The notes under the pieces were generated by a model. That model did no database searches. It was not told where the DNA came from and saw nothing but the letters and a program-made list of their open reading frames with translations. From Cercophora sp. LCS_1 (lineage: Eukaryota; Ascomycota; Sordariomycetes; Sordariales; Lasiosphaeriaceae), in assembly GCA_036250225.1 (NCBI GenBank), contig JAPZLL010000009.1:1-64000 (forward strand): DNA of 64,000 nucleotides. The letters run 5' to 3'. The position numbers were made by a program, and so were the translations under genes. Below, piece by piece: positions 1-11,723 of the stretch (position 1 is the first letter of the stretch; each line of letters begins with the position of its first letter).

Positions 1-440
1 TTATACTAATTAATAAAATTTTAGTATTAGTATAAATTAATTTAATTAATTTTAGTATAGGAAAATACTAAATTAATTAATTAATTTCACAGCCCTGGTC
101 CTGAGGCCTCCTTCTTACCACACCTGTCACCGCTACCAGTGCTGCTACATAACCTATGAGGGAGATTTCTCTAGAGTAAATGATTCACTGTAGATAGGCT
201 GAACTACAAAGGGTAGCGCACATGGGTAGCACGTGCCAGGTGGATTAGCCAGTTTTATAAATGATGTTCAATAAGATTAATAATTACGTTATATTTATGG
301 AAAAACTATACGATAAGAAGATTGTTATTTAGTATAGTAAAATTATTCGTGCAAAACCTATCGTGCTTGTTAAGCGTATATATTTTATACTATAGAAAAA
401 ATTAGCATTGCCAGTCCCACGAAGATACGGAAATATTCGG
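1..440. other. AT-rich relic at window edge
   Basis: The first 100 bases are almost entirely A and T, and AT-rich patches recur to about 430, separated by GC-richer islands. No ORF of note is present. In filamentous ascomycetes such AT-rich blocks next to GC-balanced DNA usually mark repeats degraded by repeat-induced point mutation, so an old transposon is the likely origin, but no transposon protein or terminal repeat can be read. 441-1479 also holds no gene I can support. Confidence 0.4.
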
Positions 441-1479
441 TATTAAAATGTTGAGGTAAATATCTACATAGCCGAAAGTGGGACGTCCGTCCGGGTCCTG
501 CTCGTGGCGGAATAGGGGTCTGTAATATTAGATGGGCTGGTAGAATATGCGTCTGATCAATGCTGTAACAGCTGCGTGATGGTCTGGGAAAGACGCCTTA
601 GAAATGTCCATCTTCTTCGTCGCCAGCGACCACACCTTGACAGGACCAGGCAGTTTAACGCCGGGTTATGGACAGCACCCCTAACGATCGTAGGAGTCTG
701 TTGAATGTGCATCTATTGCGCAACATCGTCGCAGCGAGCCGCCGAGAATTCAAAGACACAGTGTCCGTAGCCATGGACGTGTTATTTCTTAATCCCAGAG
801 GCCGGTTGGTGAGCGGCCCACTGCCCGCGGCTGGGACTTCTAGGCCCAAAGCCTCAGTCCGACCACTCGAGGATGGAAAATAGCAACCCCTTCTCCTCGC
901 CGAGATGTTAGTGGTAACTACCTGTATCTCTAACGGATGAGGCTCTATTTTTCGCTGTCAGTCCCAAATCCCAATTGTACAGGGCTGTGTCTGCACATGG
1001 GCCGTCTACAATAAGCAGCCAGTGGTAAGCCCGTGGATTAAGAGAGGGACCATTCACAACTTAGAGAGGCGCCAGGAGAGTACCCCTCAGCTTCCGAGTC
1101 ATCGCTGGTTTAGAAGCGCAACGTATAGGAGTACGATATTTGGCACTGCTAATATGCTGGGTTGGGTGTCGTCGGGCTATGAGACAAGGTTTATGAAGAG
1201 TGATGGAGGGAGAAGAGGACTCGGGGGTTGGGAGAGAAACAGGGTACCTCCCGAACGCTGTAGGTCTTGTAGATGAGCCATTGAGCTGGCTCAGTTCACA
1301 GGCCCCTAAGCGGTATAGGGTACTTTGAGTTGACAGGAAACATATTTAGAGACCACCTTAGCTCCCAACTCTTCCTCCCGGAAAGCAGCGTCGTCATTCT
1401 CATCAGTCTCAGTGCCAAGATGTTCGTCGCCGTACTTGTTCCCGAGGACTCGTCTTTGTGTAGCAACCAGGAGGCCGCA

Positions 1480-1990
1480 CTAATCCTGGGCAGCCTTAGC
1501 CTCGGCCAGTCGAGCAACAATTATATCATCAGCCCGTAAAGTGTTCCCTGCCTCACTTCTCTTCATGGTCATATTTTTTTTTCCAACCAACGCGACCGTC
1601 TCTCCTCCGATATCGACGGTTTGCTTGATCTCGTAGAGATAGGCTATCACATGGGCACCTCATCAACACGCCATGACCATAACGAGATGCCGGAGAGAGG
1701 GGAGACTCACTATCACTTCTCAGCATGTTGCAGGAGAACGAAGTGTCGTTGCATGGAGTGTATATGTGGCCGCGGCTGTCGGGTATGTGCTCGTCGGCAC
1801 AATAGACGATGGTCCCTAGTGTGCCTGCCGGAGTCCAGTACTCGGAACGGACGGAAGTTTTACTGTACGAGCCTGTGAACGACCAGTTTTCGTACAGCAT
1901 CAGCCTCCAATGTCCATATTTGGTTGGATCAGCAGCCTGAGCCCGAGTTTTCAGGGTTAAGAGCGACGTGATGAGCCAAAGAAGATGCAT
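1480..1990 (-). CDS. small secreted protein, two exons
   Basis: A gene that is only visible after splicing. Exon 1 is 1990-1711, exon 2 is 1643-1480; the 67 bp intron starts GTGAGT and ends GATAG, and joining restores one frame (phase 1) giving about 147 residues. The first 19 residues (MHLLWLITSLLTLKTRAQA) form a signal peptide. The mature part has aromatic-rich segments (GHWRLMLYENWSFTGSYS, SEYWTP), three cysteines and three possible N-glycosylation sites (NWS, NDT, NMT). The exon 2 tail continues in the same style (YEIKQTVDIGGETVALVG). This layout resembles the small secreted proteins of unknown function common in plant- and insect-associated ascomycetes; I recognise no enzymatic motif. 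The start is the only ATG before a good signal peptide. The gene stands alone with over 1.4 kb empty on each side. An effector-like role is inference. Confidence 0.7.
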
Positions 1991-3162
1991 TCTGGGATTG
2001 ATGAATGGGCGAAAGACTTGGAGCGGAAATCAAGATAACGTTAATAGAGAGTGTTTTTATGATATTCGAGGCCCGGTTGTGTGGCGGTCAATGGCAGAGG
2101 ACCGAGATTGGGGTCGCGTGTTTATAGTATCTGTGGCTTGATTTAATGAGGAAGCTGTCGTTCAGCCCTCGCTAAGCGCAAAAAACTTACCCCACCTGCG
2201 ACTAATGTCATGGGACATGTAACGTTTGCCCTGACGGAGGTGTTACATCCAATAAGCGTTGGATAATTTGAATGGCCAGAAATAAGTTGTTTGAAGACCA
2301 CGTCGTTTTCCGTTTTGTGGGTATAGGGCTCGTAGGTGTGTATTTTAACCAGAACGCGATGTTGCATAGGTACTGCCTGAAAAGAAATCATTCCCAAGAG
2401 TTCACCCGCATTGCGGCTCAAGTAACAAGATAAGGTAACCCTCGGTTGTACTGCGTTGTTGGCTCAGTTGCGAGGAGCAGCCGCTATGTGTTGTGTTGGG
2501 CGGTTGTAATGCCCGGCTGAAGCGATCTTGTCCTACACTGCATATCAATATGTGACAACTAGACCTCTCTTCCCCTCAAAGAGGTAGAGTGTGTAATATC
2601 AAAAGGACCGTGAGTGGCCAAACTTTGGCAAGGTGTCCTCACCAATTCCCGTGCTGCACTGACACAGATAGAAACAAAGCTCCGTCTCGATTCAACAAAC
2701 ACGATCGCGCGCTTGCTGTCAGATTCAGGTTGGCAGTAGTGATTGCCAAAGGCGGGAAATCTTGATATAAATTTGTAGGGAGGGGTTGTGTTACTGGGTG
2801 GTTCCAGTTTTGGGATACTTGCGTCCTAAAACTGTCCCCTTGGGGAAAAAAGTTGCCATTTGAATTTCTGGAACTATGGTGAGTTACGGAACACTGCATA
2901 CTCGCCTAAACCACGTTCGGAGGCTTCCCTGGTCATGTCCTGAGTGGTGCCTAAGCAGCGCCTGAGCAAGGTAGCGAGTAGTCGTGCAGGTGACTGAGGT
3001 CGGTTGGGGCAATTTCAGGGTAAAACAACAGATGATTTCTAGGTGCTGTTAAGATGTTTTCAGTTGGGTGGCCTCGCGTTGAAATGACTGGAATTCTGAG
3101 CCCGGGCTCGCCGTGCGGTATAAGAGCTATTTCAGAGGTTGTGGCCTTCGAGCGTTAGCTCT

Positions 3163-3194
<32 letters not shown>

Positions 3195-3795
3195 TTCTTC
3201 TGATGATGATGATGAAATAGCCAAGGATATACGGACTTGAGCTAATCGGGTTGACTGATCGCTGTTTCCATTCCAGCACCCGAAAGTGAAGCCGATTGCT
3301 CTTTCCGCAACGTACCTAAACTTAACTTGCATATGGACTGCTGGAGAGGTTCTTTCCCAGTTCCTATCGTTTATCTCTGGGCATATATCCAACCCCTGCG
3401 CTTTCCTCTCACCCAATCGAAGAAAACGGAGCCTGCTTGCCAGCTCTTGCCAACAGCGAGGTGACTTTTCAACAACCACAACACCATCTCCAGAATTACA
3501 ATTAATATCCTTATCTTATAATCGGCGCGTATCAATTCTTCAGCCAGTCTAGTTCTCTAACTTTGCGATAATTATACTTGCGCAACCATCTCGTTCAGCT
3601 GAAGGTCAAGAACTTCCTGCGCTCCCCAGCCTCTGTCTCCAAATATCCAACAACCAAGTGAAGCTGCACCAACAGAGCAACGACCGTCCAGAAACGCCCA
3701 ACCGGTCCCTACTCAGCGCAACAACTTCTCTTATTTGATTCAACCCGCTCCACAACCCCTGCGACATCACCAATCAACGTCCGTAGGACACCACC
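1991..3795. other. intergenic, no gene seen
   Basis: About 1.8 kb with only short, shadow-like ORFs. It holds the TTC microsatellite listed separately, and its last 200 bases are a CT/AC-rich leader (for example around 3655-3795) that fits the 5' untranslated region of the coiled-coil gene starting at 3796. Confidence 0.5.
3160..3214. repeat. TTC microsatellite followed by GAT repeat
   Basis: About twelve TTC/CTC triplets run from about 3160 to 3200 and are followed directly by four or five GAT triplets. Read on the minus strand this would encode runs of Ser and Glu inside an ORF at 3132-3479, but that ORF has no other protein-like character, so I treat this as a simple repeat. Confidence 0.85.
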
Positions 3796-5354
3796 ATGGC
3801 CACAAAGACCCGAGACAATGCGCTCAAAGTCGAAAGAGAGACATTTGAGTGGATTTTGAGCCAAGTCCACAAAGCCTTGGTTGCGGACAATGACATTTCG
3901 CAAGAAACGTTCTTCCTGACAAGCGACATGGCGTTCTCCATCGGCGGGGAAATCGTTGCCAGTCGACTCGCTAGGATGGGCGTCGCGCGGGAACTCGTGC
4001 ACGCATCTTGGGGCTGGAACGTGATGCTTGAGGTCGCAACGCAGTGGCGTGAGTCGCTGCGCCCTTTTCCTCGAGATGACGGCTAACAGCTTTAGTTCCT
4101 CACGAAGTGTCATTCAGCCCGCGCATGACGTCTAGGCACCAACCATCCGCGGACGAAGTCGCCACGCTCAAAACACCGTACGACCTCTTCTGTCAAGATG
4201 TTCGACCGGATATCCCACAGCACACTGAAGAGCCGAGCGAGATACAGACCGTCAACAGGATCTTTGTCAACAGGGCTCGATACATTCGATCCTTCCAGCT
4301 CGATGAGGCACGAGTCCGAGTGGCATCTCATGCCCAAGCAGCAAAGTCCAAGCTACGGGCAATGCGCGAGCTCCGCGGCAAGCTGTGGGATGAGCTCCAG
4401 CCGGGTTCGCCGTTCCATGATGGCTGTGGTCCATGGGAAGTTCTGTTTCCATCCGGTGTCTCGTTTTCACGTTGCTTCAAGGGGGCGTCAGACAACGGAG
4501 AGCCAATCATCCTCAGGGCTCAACGACGTTTTGACGATGGGGGTACCTTCTTTTTATGGTGGCGGCATATTGACAAGACGGCAAGCACGCGGAAGATTTG
4601 TCTTCTCATCAGGCCGGGCGTCACTCAGCTCACCAGAGGCCAAAAGCGGTCGCTTCAAGAGGCATGGGAACTGGTCGAGAGCTGGATCATCTGCTTGTCC
4701 ATTGTTGGAAACATCAGCCTGCTCGACTTCATCGAGGCCATGGCGGGCCGTAGCGAATGGCGCGATCGAGCTCCAGAAATCCGTCGACTTATACAAGAGG
4801 AACGGGACGTTGCACAAGAGGAAAAGGCCATCGGCGATGACAAATGCAAGATTGAGAAGGATATTGAGAGCCTGCCACAGGAATCCAAGAAGCTCGATCA
4901 AGAGGCTAATAAGTTGAAGAAGACAGCAACGCGAACTAGGGTGACGATCGCCGATTACCAATCGAGAAAGATAGCGTTGGTTTCACAGCTTGAATCAGTC
5001 AACCAACAGCTCATAAGGCTAGAGGAAAGGCTTGCAAGAAAGACTAAGGAACATGAGGACGCTTCTCAGAGAAGAGACTCGGCAAGGACGGCTGAAGCCA
5101 AGTCGTTGTCGCAGCTTACGACCCAACTGGACGAGTTGAATAGGAAGCTTGGGAAGGCATCTGACCGAGGAAAATCGTTGCAGGAGAAGAGGAAGAGACT
5201 GGTGGATGAGATGGCGGACCAGGGGCTGGTCAAGAGAGCAAAGACAAACAAAGATGTCACCTCAAAGATTGAGAAGAAGGGATCAGCGGCGGCCAATGCA
5301 CCTAGTTCCGGTGGTAACGGCGGAAAGGGGAAGGAGGAGACGGGGAAAAAGTGA
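3796..5354 (+). CDS. uncharacterised coiled-coil protein
   Basis: Two exons, 3796-4048 and 4096-5354, separated by a 47 bp intron (GTGAGT donor, GCTAAC branch site, TTTAG acceptor). Splicing keeps frame (phase 1) and gives about 503 residues. The N-terminal 230 residues are globular with an alpha-helical look and no recognised domain. From roughly residue 235 to 460 the chain is charged and heptad-like, rich in Lys, Glu, Gln and Leu, and should form a long coiled coil. The tail is basic then Ser/Gly/Lys-rich (GGNGGKGKEETGKK). No signal peptide or membrane segment is visible, so a cytosolic or nuclear structural role is plausible but unproven. The start lies after a CACC-ATGG context that fits a good fungal initiation site. 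Confidence 0.8.
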
Positions 5355-5591
5355 TCTTGATGGGCACGAATATAATCTTATTCTTTTCTACTGGGTTGGC
5401 ATCATCTTGGCGGATTGCGGTCCTTTTGGCACAGGTGCAACACAATGAGCCAGCAGCTAGTAGTTACTTATACAAGCTGATATCATTTTCAACAAACGCC
5501 AAATCAAGGCAGGTAGGTAGTCAATGCTCATACTTACTGCGTTTTTGGACAGAACGAATGTGACGCACATCATGAACCATGTATTGTACAA

Positions 5592-8325
5592 TCACTTTAT
5601 ATACTCCACCCCAAACTCCCCAGCCTCCCACCTCTTCCAATCCCCCACCCGCCCCTCATCCCCAAAATGCCCCAACACCCTCACCACCACTCTATACCGC
5701 CCCTCCCGCACAACCCGCCCATCAGCCAACACGCCCCTAAACACCTCCCACCCGCCTCCACGGCCGGGATACCACCGCTTCGGAAAGCCCTCGAAACTAC
5801 CCACGATCCGTTCACCCAGCACCTCTTCCGTGTTTTGGTCTTCATCGAACGAGACTAAATCCATGCGTATCGCTTTACACCCTAGGTTCCGCGTCAAGAC
5901 TACGGTTGGGTATTCCACTTCCACTTCTTCCTCTTGGTCTGCAGATGGAGACGCATCGGCCAAGTTAGACGGATTATCCGGCGGCGGACTGAGAGGATGG
6001 GGAACGATAAACGTCTTGTTGGACTGCACATATGGATCCTGAATAGCTGGGACGTTGGAGAGGGACGTACCCACGCCTGCGTATGGTAGCGTGAGGTTGT
6101 GTGATGGGTTGGTGAAGATGATGTGGCCTGAGTAGACTGGGAGTCTGGATTCTTCGAGGCCGCGCGGGAGGGAGAAGGTCAGTGAGAGGGTTGTGTTTGA
6201 TTTGGGAGGGAGGGTTATTTTCTCCTGGAAGGATACGGAGGCGTGGATGGGTGTCGTGTTGAGTGGTGAGGGGTCGAGACGGGAATTGGTTGTTGTGTAG
6301 ACTGTTAGGGCTGGGTTGTGATGAATGACATAGACCACTTCGTCCGGTGAGAGATTGGTTAGCGTGATGTGGTGAGTTGGGATAAAGTTGTCTGTGTCGT
6401 TTAGTGCGAGGGAGGTGGTGCTGATGAGGGTAGGGGATTTGAACGCTGAATAAGCCTGGATCAGACCGGCGCCTTGATGGGGGACTGGGATGTCGGGAAT
6501 GGGCTTGGCAGTGGAAGAGAGGACCGCTGTTAGCAGGGTTGGGTCTAGCGTGCCCAGGGCTTCGCTGAGGAGGGCGTAGATGCCTGCTACCAAGGGAGAG
6601 GCCATAGATGTGCCGCTGGACGTCGAGTAGCCGCCTTTGCCGCCTGCGAGGGGATATGTTGACGGGATGTCAGTACCTGGAGCGATGAACTGAGGTTTGA
6701 TGTCGAGCTCCCACGACAAGCCCCATGAGCTTGTTGGAGACATTTGGCCGGCAAGGGGATTCGGCGACGTATGTCGGATCAGCGGGGCAGACTTAGGCTC
6801 GGCGATGGTGACGGTGACGTTGTGGCCAGCTGCGAGAAGATCGACGAGTTCCGCACCATGAGCGGCCGACAGAGTCCCCAGACCGGTCATACCACGCATG
6901 AAGACCATGTCGTAGCTCTTAGTTCTAGTCCTGTTGTTAGCTTTGGTATGGTCCAAGAGGGCAGACTTACACATTCGTCGTGCTGATAAACAAGACATAT
7001 TTGGCATTATGCGCCGTCAAAAACGAAATCTTGTTCAACAGCCGACAATTCTCATAGTACGGCGGCTCCGAGTCGCGAACAAGCACCACATACCCCGACA
7101 AGTCCGGCGTATCCTTGGGCAGCGCCTCGCAAATATCATTCGGCACTTTCGAATCCAGACTAGCGCTCCAAACCGGCAGCGTAATGTTCGGGAAATCTGG
7201 TGATCCCCTCCGCCAACTAAATGGAACCTGCCTCTCTTCTCCATCAACTGTATACGTAGCCCCGTAATGGTAACTCGCACTCTCGGCATTCACCGCATTC
7301 CCAACAGCCGCAACCCCTTTCCCAACAGCCGGACTCCCCGTCGTCCACATCCCCCTCTCACCACCATTCCCCATGGCAGCCACAACGACGACACCCTGCT
7401 CGACAATCCGCTGCGCAGCAACAGCAGCAGGGCTCTCGCTCCAGTCCCACGGCAACACAGCCGAGAAATTAATGATTTGACACCCGTCATCAAACGCCCT
7501 GTTGAACGCCGCAATGACCAAATCCTCATACACAGACCCCGCACACGTCGCGACGCGGTACGCGCCCAGCGTCACGCCAGGTGCAGCACCCGTCAGACTG
7601 AGCTCGTTGGGCTGCGCGGCAATAATCCCAGCGACGTGTGTCCCGTGGCCATTACACTCGTCCATCGGATCGGCATCGGGACGCCACTCGAGGTAGTTCC
7701 CGTCGCCGATGAAATCCCAGCCGTGTGTGACGAGGCATCCGGCGCCGAAACAGCCGCCGAGCGCGGGATGTGTGTAGTCGACGCCTGTGTCGATGACGGC
7801 AACGCGGATGCCTTTGCCGGTGTAGCCGTCTGCGTGGAGCTTGTCGATCTGGGTTGTGGTATGTGCTGCGGGGTTTGGGGCGGTGTCTCGTTTTAGTTTG
7901 AGTCGGTGGTTGAGATTGAGGGAGGGCTCGGTTTCAAAGACGGAGTCGAAGGCTTTGGCGTAGGAACGGACGGGCCAGAGGGATCGGACTGAGGCGAGAT
8001 TGGTGATGGTGTTGGTTGTTGATGCGGTGTCGTTGTGGAGAGCAAAGGAGGCGCCTTGAAAGAGGGTGTATGTCATGTTTTGGCGGGGCGTGTATTCGAT
8101 GTTGTTGGCATCGAGGCCATGGTAAAAAGATTCGAGGTTCTGTGTTTGTTAGGATTGGTTTGACTGAGGAAGTTCAGAACGTACGTGGCCATTTGCCAAC
8201 TCGACCATGTACATGTGCGGAACGAATGTGCTTGAATCGGGTGGTTCGCTGCGGGTATTGACGGCATGGCAAAAAGCGAATTGGGCACCCAGCAGTGCTG
8301 GGAACACAGTGAACCAATGCATCAT
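5592..8325 (-). CDS. subtilisin-like serine protease (S8), large secreted form
   Basis: Three exons: 8325-8185, 8139-6971 and 6930-5592, about 882 residues. Intron 1 is 45 bp (GTACGT donor), intron 2 is 40 bp to a CAACAG acceptor directly after CTAAC, or 46 bp if the GACTAG six bases later is used; both keep frame. The N terminus is a signal peptide (MMHWFTVFPALLGAQFAFCH) followed by a short propeptide (VPHMYMVELANGH). The catalytic triad is visible: Asp in VIDTGVDYTHPALGG near residue 164, His in NGHGTHVAG near 212, Ser in GTSMASPLVAG near 545. The long gap between His and Ser fits a protease-associated (PA) insertion, as in the minor extracellular (vpr-like) subtilases of fungi, and the 340-residue C-terminal part is a beta-rich region of the Fn3-like type. 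It would be secreted and degrade proteins outside the cell. Many NXT/S sites support secretion. Confidence 0.93.
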
Positions 8326-8681
8326 GAAACAAAGGAGGGACTTGATGATGGATGCTAAAGATCTTAAGATTTGGAAACATGTCCCTGTTTAAAAGACACT
8401 ACTTGAGGCATTGGTGTCGTCTTTGGAAATTACCTACACGATCCTTCAGCTCCAAAATGCCCGCTTGCGCCTCGGTGGGATCACAGGCGGGAAAGTCCGC
8501 CTCGCCCGCTCAGGGGGAAACCGGGGAAGGTGCAACACCCCTGCAAGGAAGTTTTCCAGAACGATTCCACGTTCGTGCTTACCCCCTGTCACTTCCTGAA
8601 CCCGCCTTCTTGTCCCACAAACTCAGACTTACCTCTTGGGCAAACCCATGCAGAGACTAAAGCCTGCTCCAGTCAGTCAAA
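8326..8681. promoter_or_regulatory. intergenic region between divergent genes
   Basis: About 350 bases between the subtilase start (minus strand) and the next plus-strand frame. It should contain the upstream region of the protease gene. I could not pick out a convincing TATA box or regulator site. Confidence 0.3.
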
Positions 8682-10074
8682 GTGGAATTCATGGAACCCA
8701 ACAGATCATATTTTGGAACCCGGGGTATGATTCCCTTGCGCTGCGTTGATCCTTTCTTCAAATGCGAAGTAAGGCAGACTGTGCCGCTCCCGTCTGGGTT
8801 TAGCCGGCAGACCCACAACCTCCATCGACTCTGCCTTGACATTGCGGCGCCGAAATTGATTCTCTTAATCACAATGGAAAGGATAGTAGCAGTGGTACAG
8901 CGGGCCCTCGATCACTTTGGTCGCACCAGCTACTTTGCCGATCTGATGCGCTCACTGCGCCAAGTCGGAGGGTACTCCGACTTAGTGACCATAAGCCTGT
9001 GGCCTGAGGTCCCTTCGCGCAGGCGCAAGTGCTACCGGCGCTTATTGCAGATTGCCCTCACCGAGCTTGAGATGCAAGAGTTCTTCGACCATTACCACTC
9101 CTGGCTCCACCGTCATAGAGCCCATCCACGAGGAGCTGGACGCTTTTGCGGCCTACCTGCCGAGGGAACGCCGCAGGCCCGACAAGTGCACCAAGCAGTT
9201 TTGGGACAAGAGCAGACTAAAGGCACACTTCTCGGCCGCCGCGGCAGCCATTCACTTTCTGGGCTCCCTCCCGCTCAGCGTCCGGTGTCACTTGCGCCGC
9301 GTCGTCGTGCACGAAGACCGTTTCGCGGTTTCGAACCCCGAGAGTCACGTGCGGGGCCTCGCCCCTTTTTGCCGAGAAAATGCGGAGCTCCGGATCAAGT
9401 GTCGCTTGGACCTGTGGAGGAATTGTTTCGAAAACGATGGGGGCTCATCTTTCCCACTCAGCATTCCAGGGTGGCTCGGGCAATCTCATGCTCGATTAGC
9501 AACAAGGCGGCATCTACGAGGGATCAACATCAGCAGGTGCTTCATGCTCTGGGTCGCCGAGCTTCATCTCGCCGAGATCCCTGAAGCCATCACGTTGGCG
9601 CTGGATGCCGATCCCATTGCAAGCCACACGTCGCACATCTTTCAGGGAGCCGTGGCGGGGAATGTTGCCTGGGGAGGGGCCTTCCGTCGCGCTAGAGGCA
9701 TTTGGCCTCAGTTCTGGCCAAATTATCTCGACCGAGGCCAGAGCCATCGGACTCCAATGCGTGAGTTTACCAAGAGGTTCAAGGGTTGGGCACACGGTCC
9801 AACTCTCTCTGACATTGTCTCGGACCTGCGCAGTCCAGCGGCGAACTCGCGTGTCAGCTGCAACTTCGAACCCGGCCGACCTTTGGATGATGTGGAAATC
9901 GTCAAACTCCTCGCCGAGTCACCAAATAGTGTCGAGGACATCATGAACCGCGAATCCTGGTATCCTGGTCGCGAGGCTCCTTATGGGAGACATTCATGTG
10001 ACACTGTAAGCCCATTGCCCTCTTTCGGTGCCTTGCGAGAGGAGTATCTTCTCCCAGACGAGCCGACTGAGTGA
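8682..10074 (+). CDS. uncharacterised fungal protein with a frame change near 9080-9115
   Basis: The 3' two-thirds, in the frame read from about 9110 to the stop at 10074, is a convincing protein of about 320 residues (LPLSVRCHLRRVVVHEDRFAV, GLAPFCRENAELRIKCRLD, WVAELHLAEIPEAITLALDADP). This pattern resembles a family of uncharacterised ascomycete proteins, sometimes with an N-terminal F-box. The 5' part that looks protein-like (from ATG 8682 or ATG 8874, through MQEFFDHYHSW) is in a different frame. No intron with normal GT-AG signals and length joins the two between 9050 and 9120, so either a one-base indel has broken the gene or the true 5' exon lies elsewhere. No signal peptide is evident. 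The start is therefore unresolved and the gene may be a pseudogene. Confidence 0.5.
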
Positions 10075-10535
10075 GGACGTGGGAGGGTTAATTTGGTGAC
10101 GAATACTATGATTGCTTTAGTGGACAGGTACCCCTAGCAGCTGTCAAGGTCTCAATATACAATGACATGGCCTGTCTCACCTGAGCTCGCTGTTTTAGGT
10201 CTTGCGCTGTGACACGAAAGTGCGTTTCGAAACCTCGCATTCCATGTCCCTGTATGGTACATCATGGACGAAGCATGTCACAGATTCACAGAATTCCGTC
10301 TCACAAACAAACACCATGTCATTGAATATACGTATTCATCTATATATATCCAAGTACCCCAACCAAAAAAAGTAATCGTCAAGAAGAGAGGAAAGGAAAC
10401 AAAAGAGTCGGCCGACCAGAAAAAAAAAAAGAGAAAAAAAAAGGTAGGAAAAGTCTTGATCCATCCATCCATCAATTCATCTCCTCATGAGTGATCACCA
10501 CCATCCTTCTCCTCACTCGTTCACATCACCATCCC
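10075..10535. other. intergenic, purine-rich stretch
   Basis: Convergent gap between the preceding gene and the protease read on the minus strand. It contains an A/G-rich run at about 10375-10450 and three CCAT repeats at about 10459-10470. Part of it must be the 3' untranslated region of the protease. No gene is seen. Confidence 0.4.
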
Positions 10536-11155
10536 TTAGGCGGACGGGTTGCCGTTGAACGCCAAGCGGTTGGAAGTTCCGCTGGGCAGCCCGGTGATCT
10601 TGCCCGTGGTGGAAAGGGCCTGGATGCGGGCGCACAGGGCAGCGGGGGTGCGGGGACCCTCGAGACCGAGGAGGTAGGCGCCGAGGCCGGCAATGTGGGG
10701 GCTGGCCATGGAGGTGCCGCTGATGGTGTTGGTGCTGCTGGTGCTGCCGATCCAGGTGGAGAGAATGCTGGTGCCGGGGGCGAAGATGTCGACGACGGCG
10801 CCGTAGTTGGAGAAGCTGGACTTGGCGTCGTTGGAGGCGGTGGCGCCGACGGTGCAGGCCGTGGCCTCGGAGGCGGGCGAGTAGTTGGCGGCGTTGGCGT
10901 TGTCGTTGCCGGCGGCGACGGCGAGGAAGACGCCCTGCGAGACGAGCGCGGCCGCGGCGCTGTTGATGGACGACGAGAAGGATCCGCCCAGCGACATGTT
11001 GGCCACGGTGCCGTTGGGGCAGCTGCGGTTCTTGGAGTCGGTGGCGACAAAGTTGATGCCGGCCACCACGCCTGACGTGCTGCCGCTGCCGGACGCGTTG
11101 AGCACCTTGACGGCGTACAGGGTGGTCTTCTTGGCCACGCCGTGCTTGGTGCCGC

Positions 11156-11191
<36 letters not shown>

Positions 11192-11723
11192 CGTCGCTGT
11201 TGGACGAGTCGACAAAGTTGCCGGCCCAGATGGCGCGGCCGCCAAAGTCCGAGTGGGCCGTGTAGATGCCCGTGTCGACAACGTACGAGCACGTGCCGGC
11301 GCCGTCGGTGCTGTCGCGTGTGTACGTGGTCGAGCCCGTCGTCTTGGACGAGAGGCGGGCCAGGCCCCAGGGTGCGCCCGTCTGCGAGACGTAGGCGTTG
11401 ACGGTGTAGACCGACTCCTGCTCAATGTACTCGACGTCGGGCAGCGCCTGGATCTCGGACAGGTCGGCGTCCTGGATGGCACCGGCGAAGCCCTTGAACT
11501 TGCCGGCGCCCTTGTAGACGTACTGCGGCTTGCCCTTCTTGATCTTGCCGATGGCGTTGCTGAGCGCTGCGTCCGACGCGCCGTCCTTGAGCTTGACAAT
11601 GTACTTGCCGGGGATGATGTCGGCGCCGCGGGGCTGGATGATGGGTGCCCGGCGGTCGATCGGGCCGGGTGCCGGGGCCGCGAGGGCCAGGGGCAGGAGG
11701 GCGAGGATGGTGGCAGACTTCAT
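10536..11723 (-). CDS. proteinase-K/Pr1-like subtilisin protease
   Basis: A single uninterrupted exon coding 395 residues. Residues 1-16 (MKSATILALLPLALAA) are a signal peptide. An inhibitor I9-type propeptide follows (IIPGKYIVKLKDGASDAAL to about VEYIEQES, residue 104). The mature peptidase S8 domain starts near residue 117 (GAPWGLARLSS). The triad is intact: Asp150 in YVVDTGI, His181 in GNGHGTHVAG, Ser338 in SGTSMASPH, with the oxyanion Asn273 in AAGND. Length and order match secreted alkaline proteases of the proteinase K type, which include the cuticle-degrading Pr1 proteases of insect- and nematode-attacking fungi. The codon third positions are strongly G/C biased, more so than in neighbouring genes, which suggests high expression. 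It lies 2.2 kb from the larger subtilase on the same strand, but the two differ in size and domain plan, so recent tandem duplication is unlikely. Confidence 0.96.

Noticed and set aside
3132..3479. Minus-strand ORF with a long Ser/Glu run
   Set aside because: The run is just the TTC/GAT microsatellite; the rest of the ORF is not protein-like and overlaps a possible leader.
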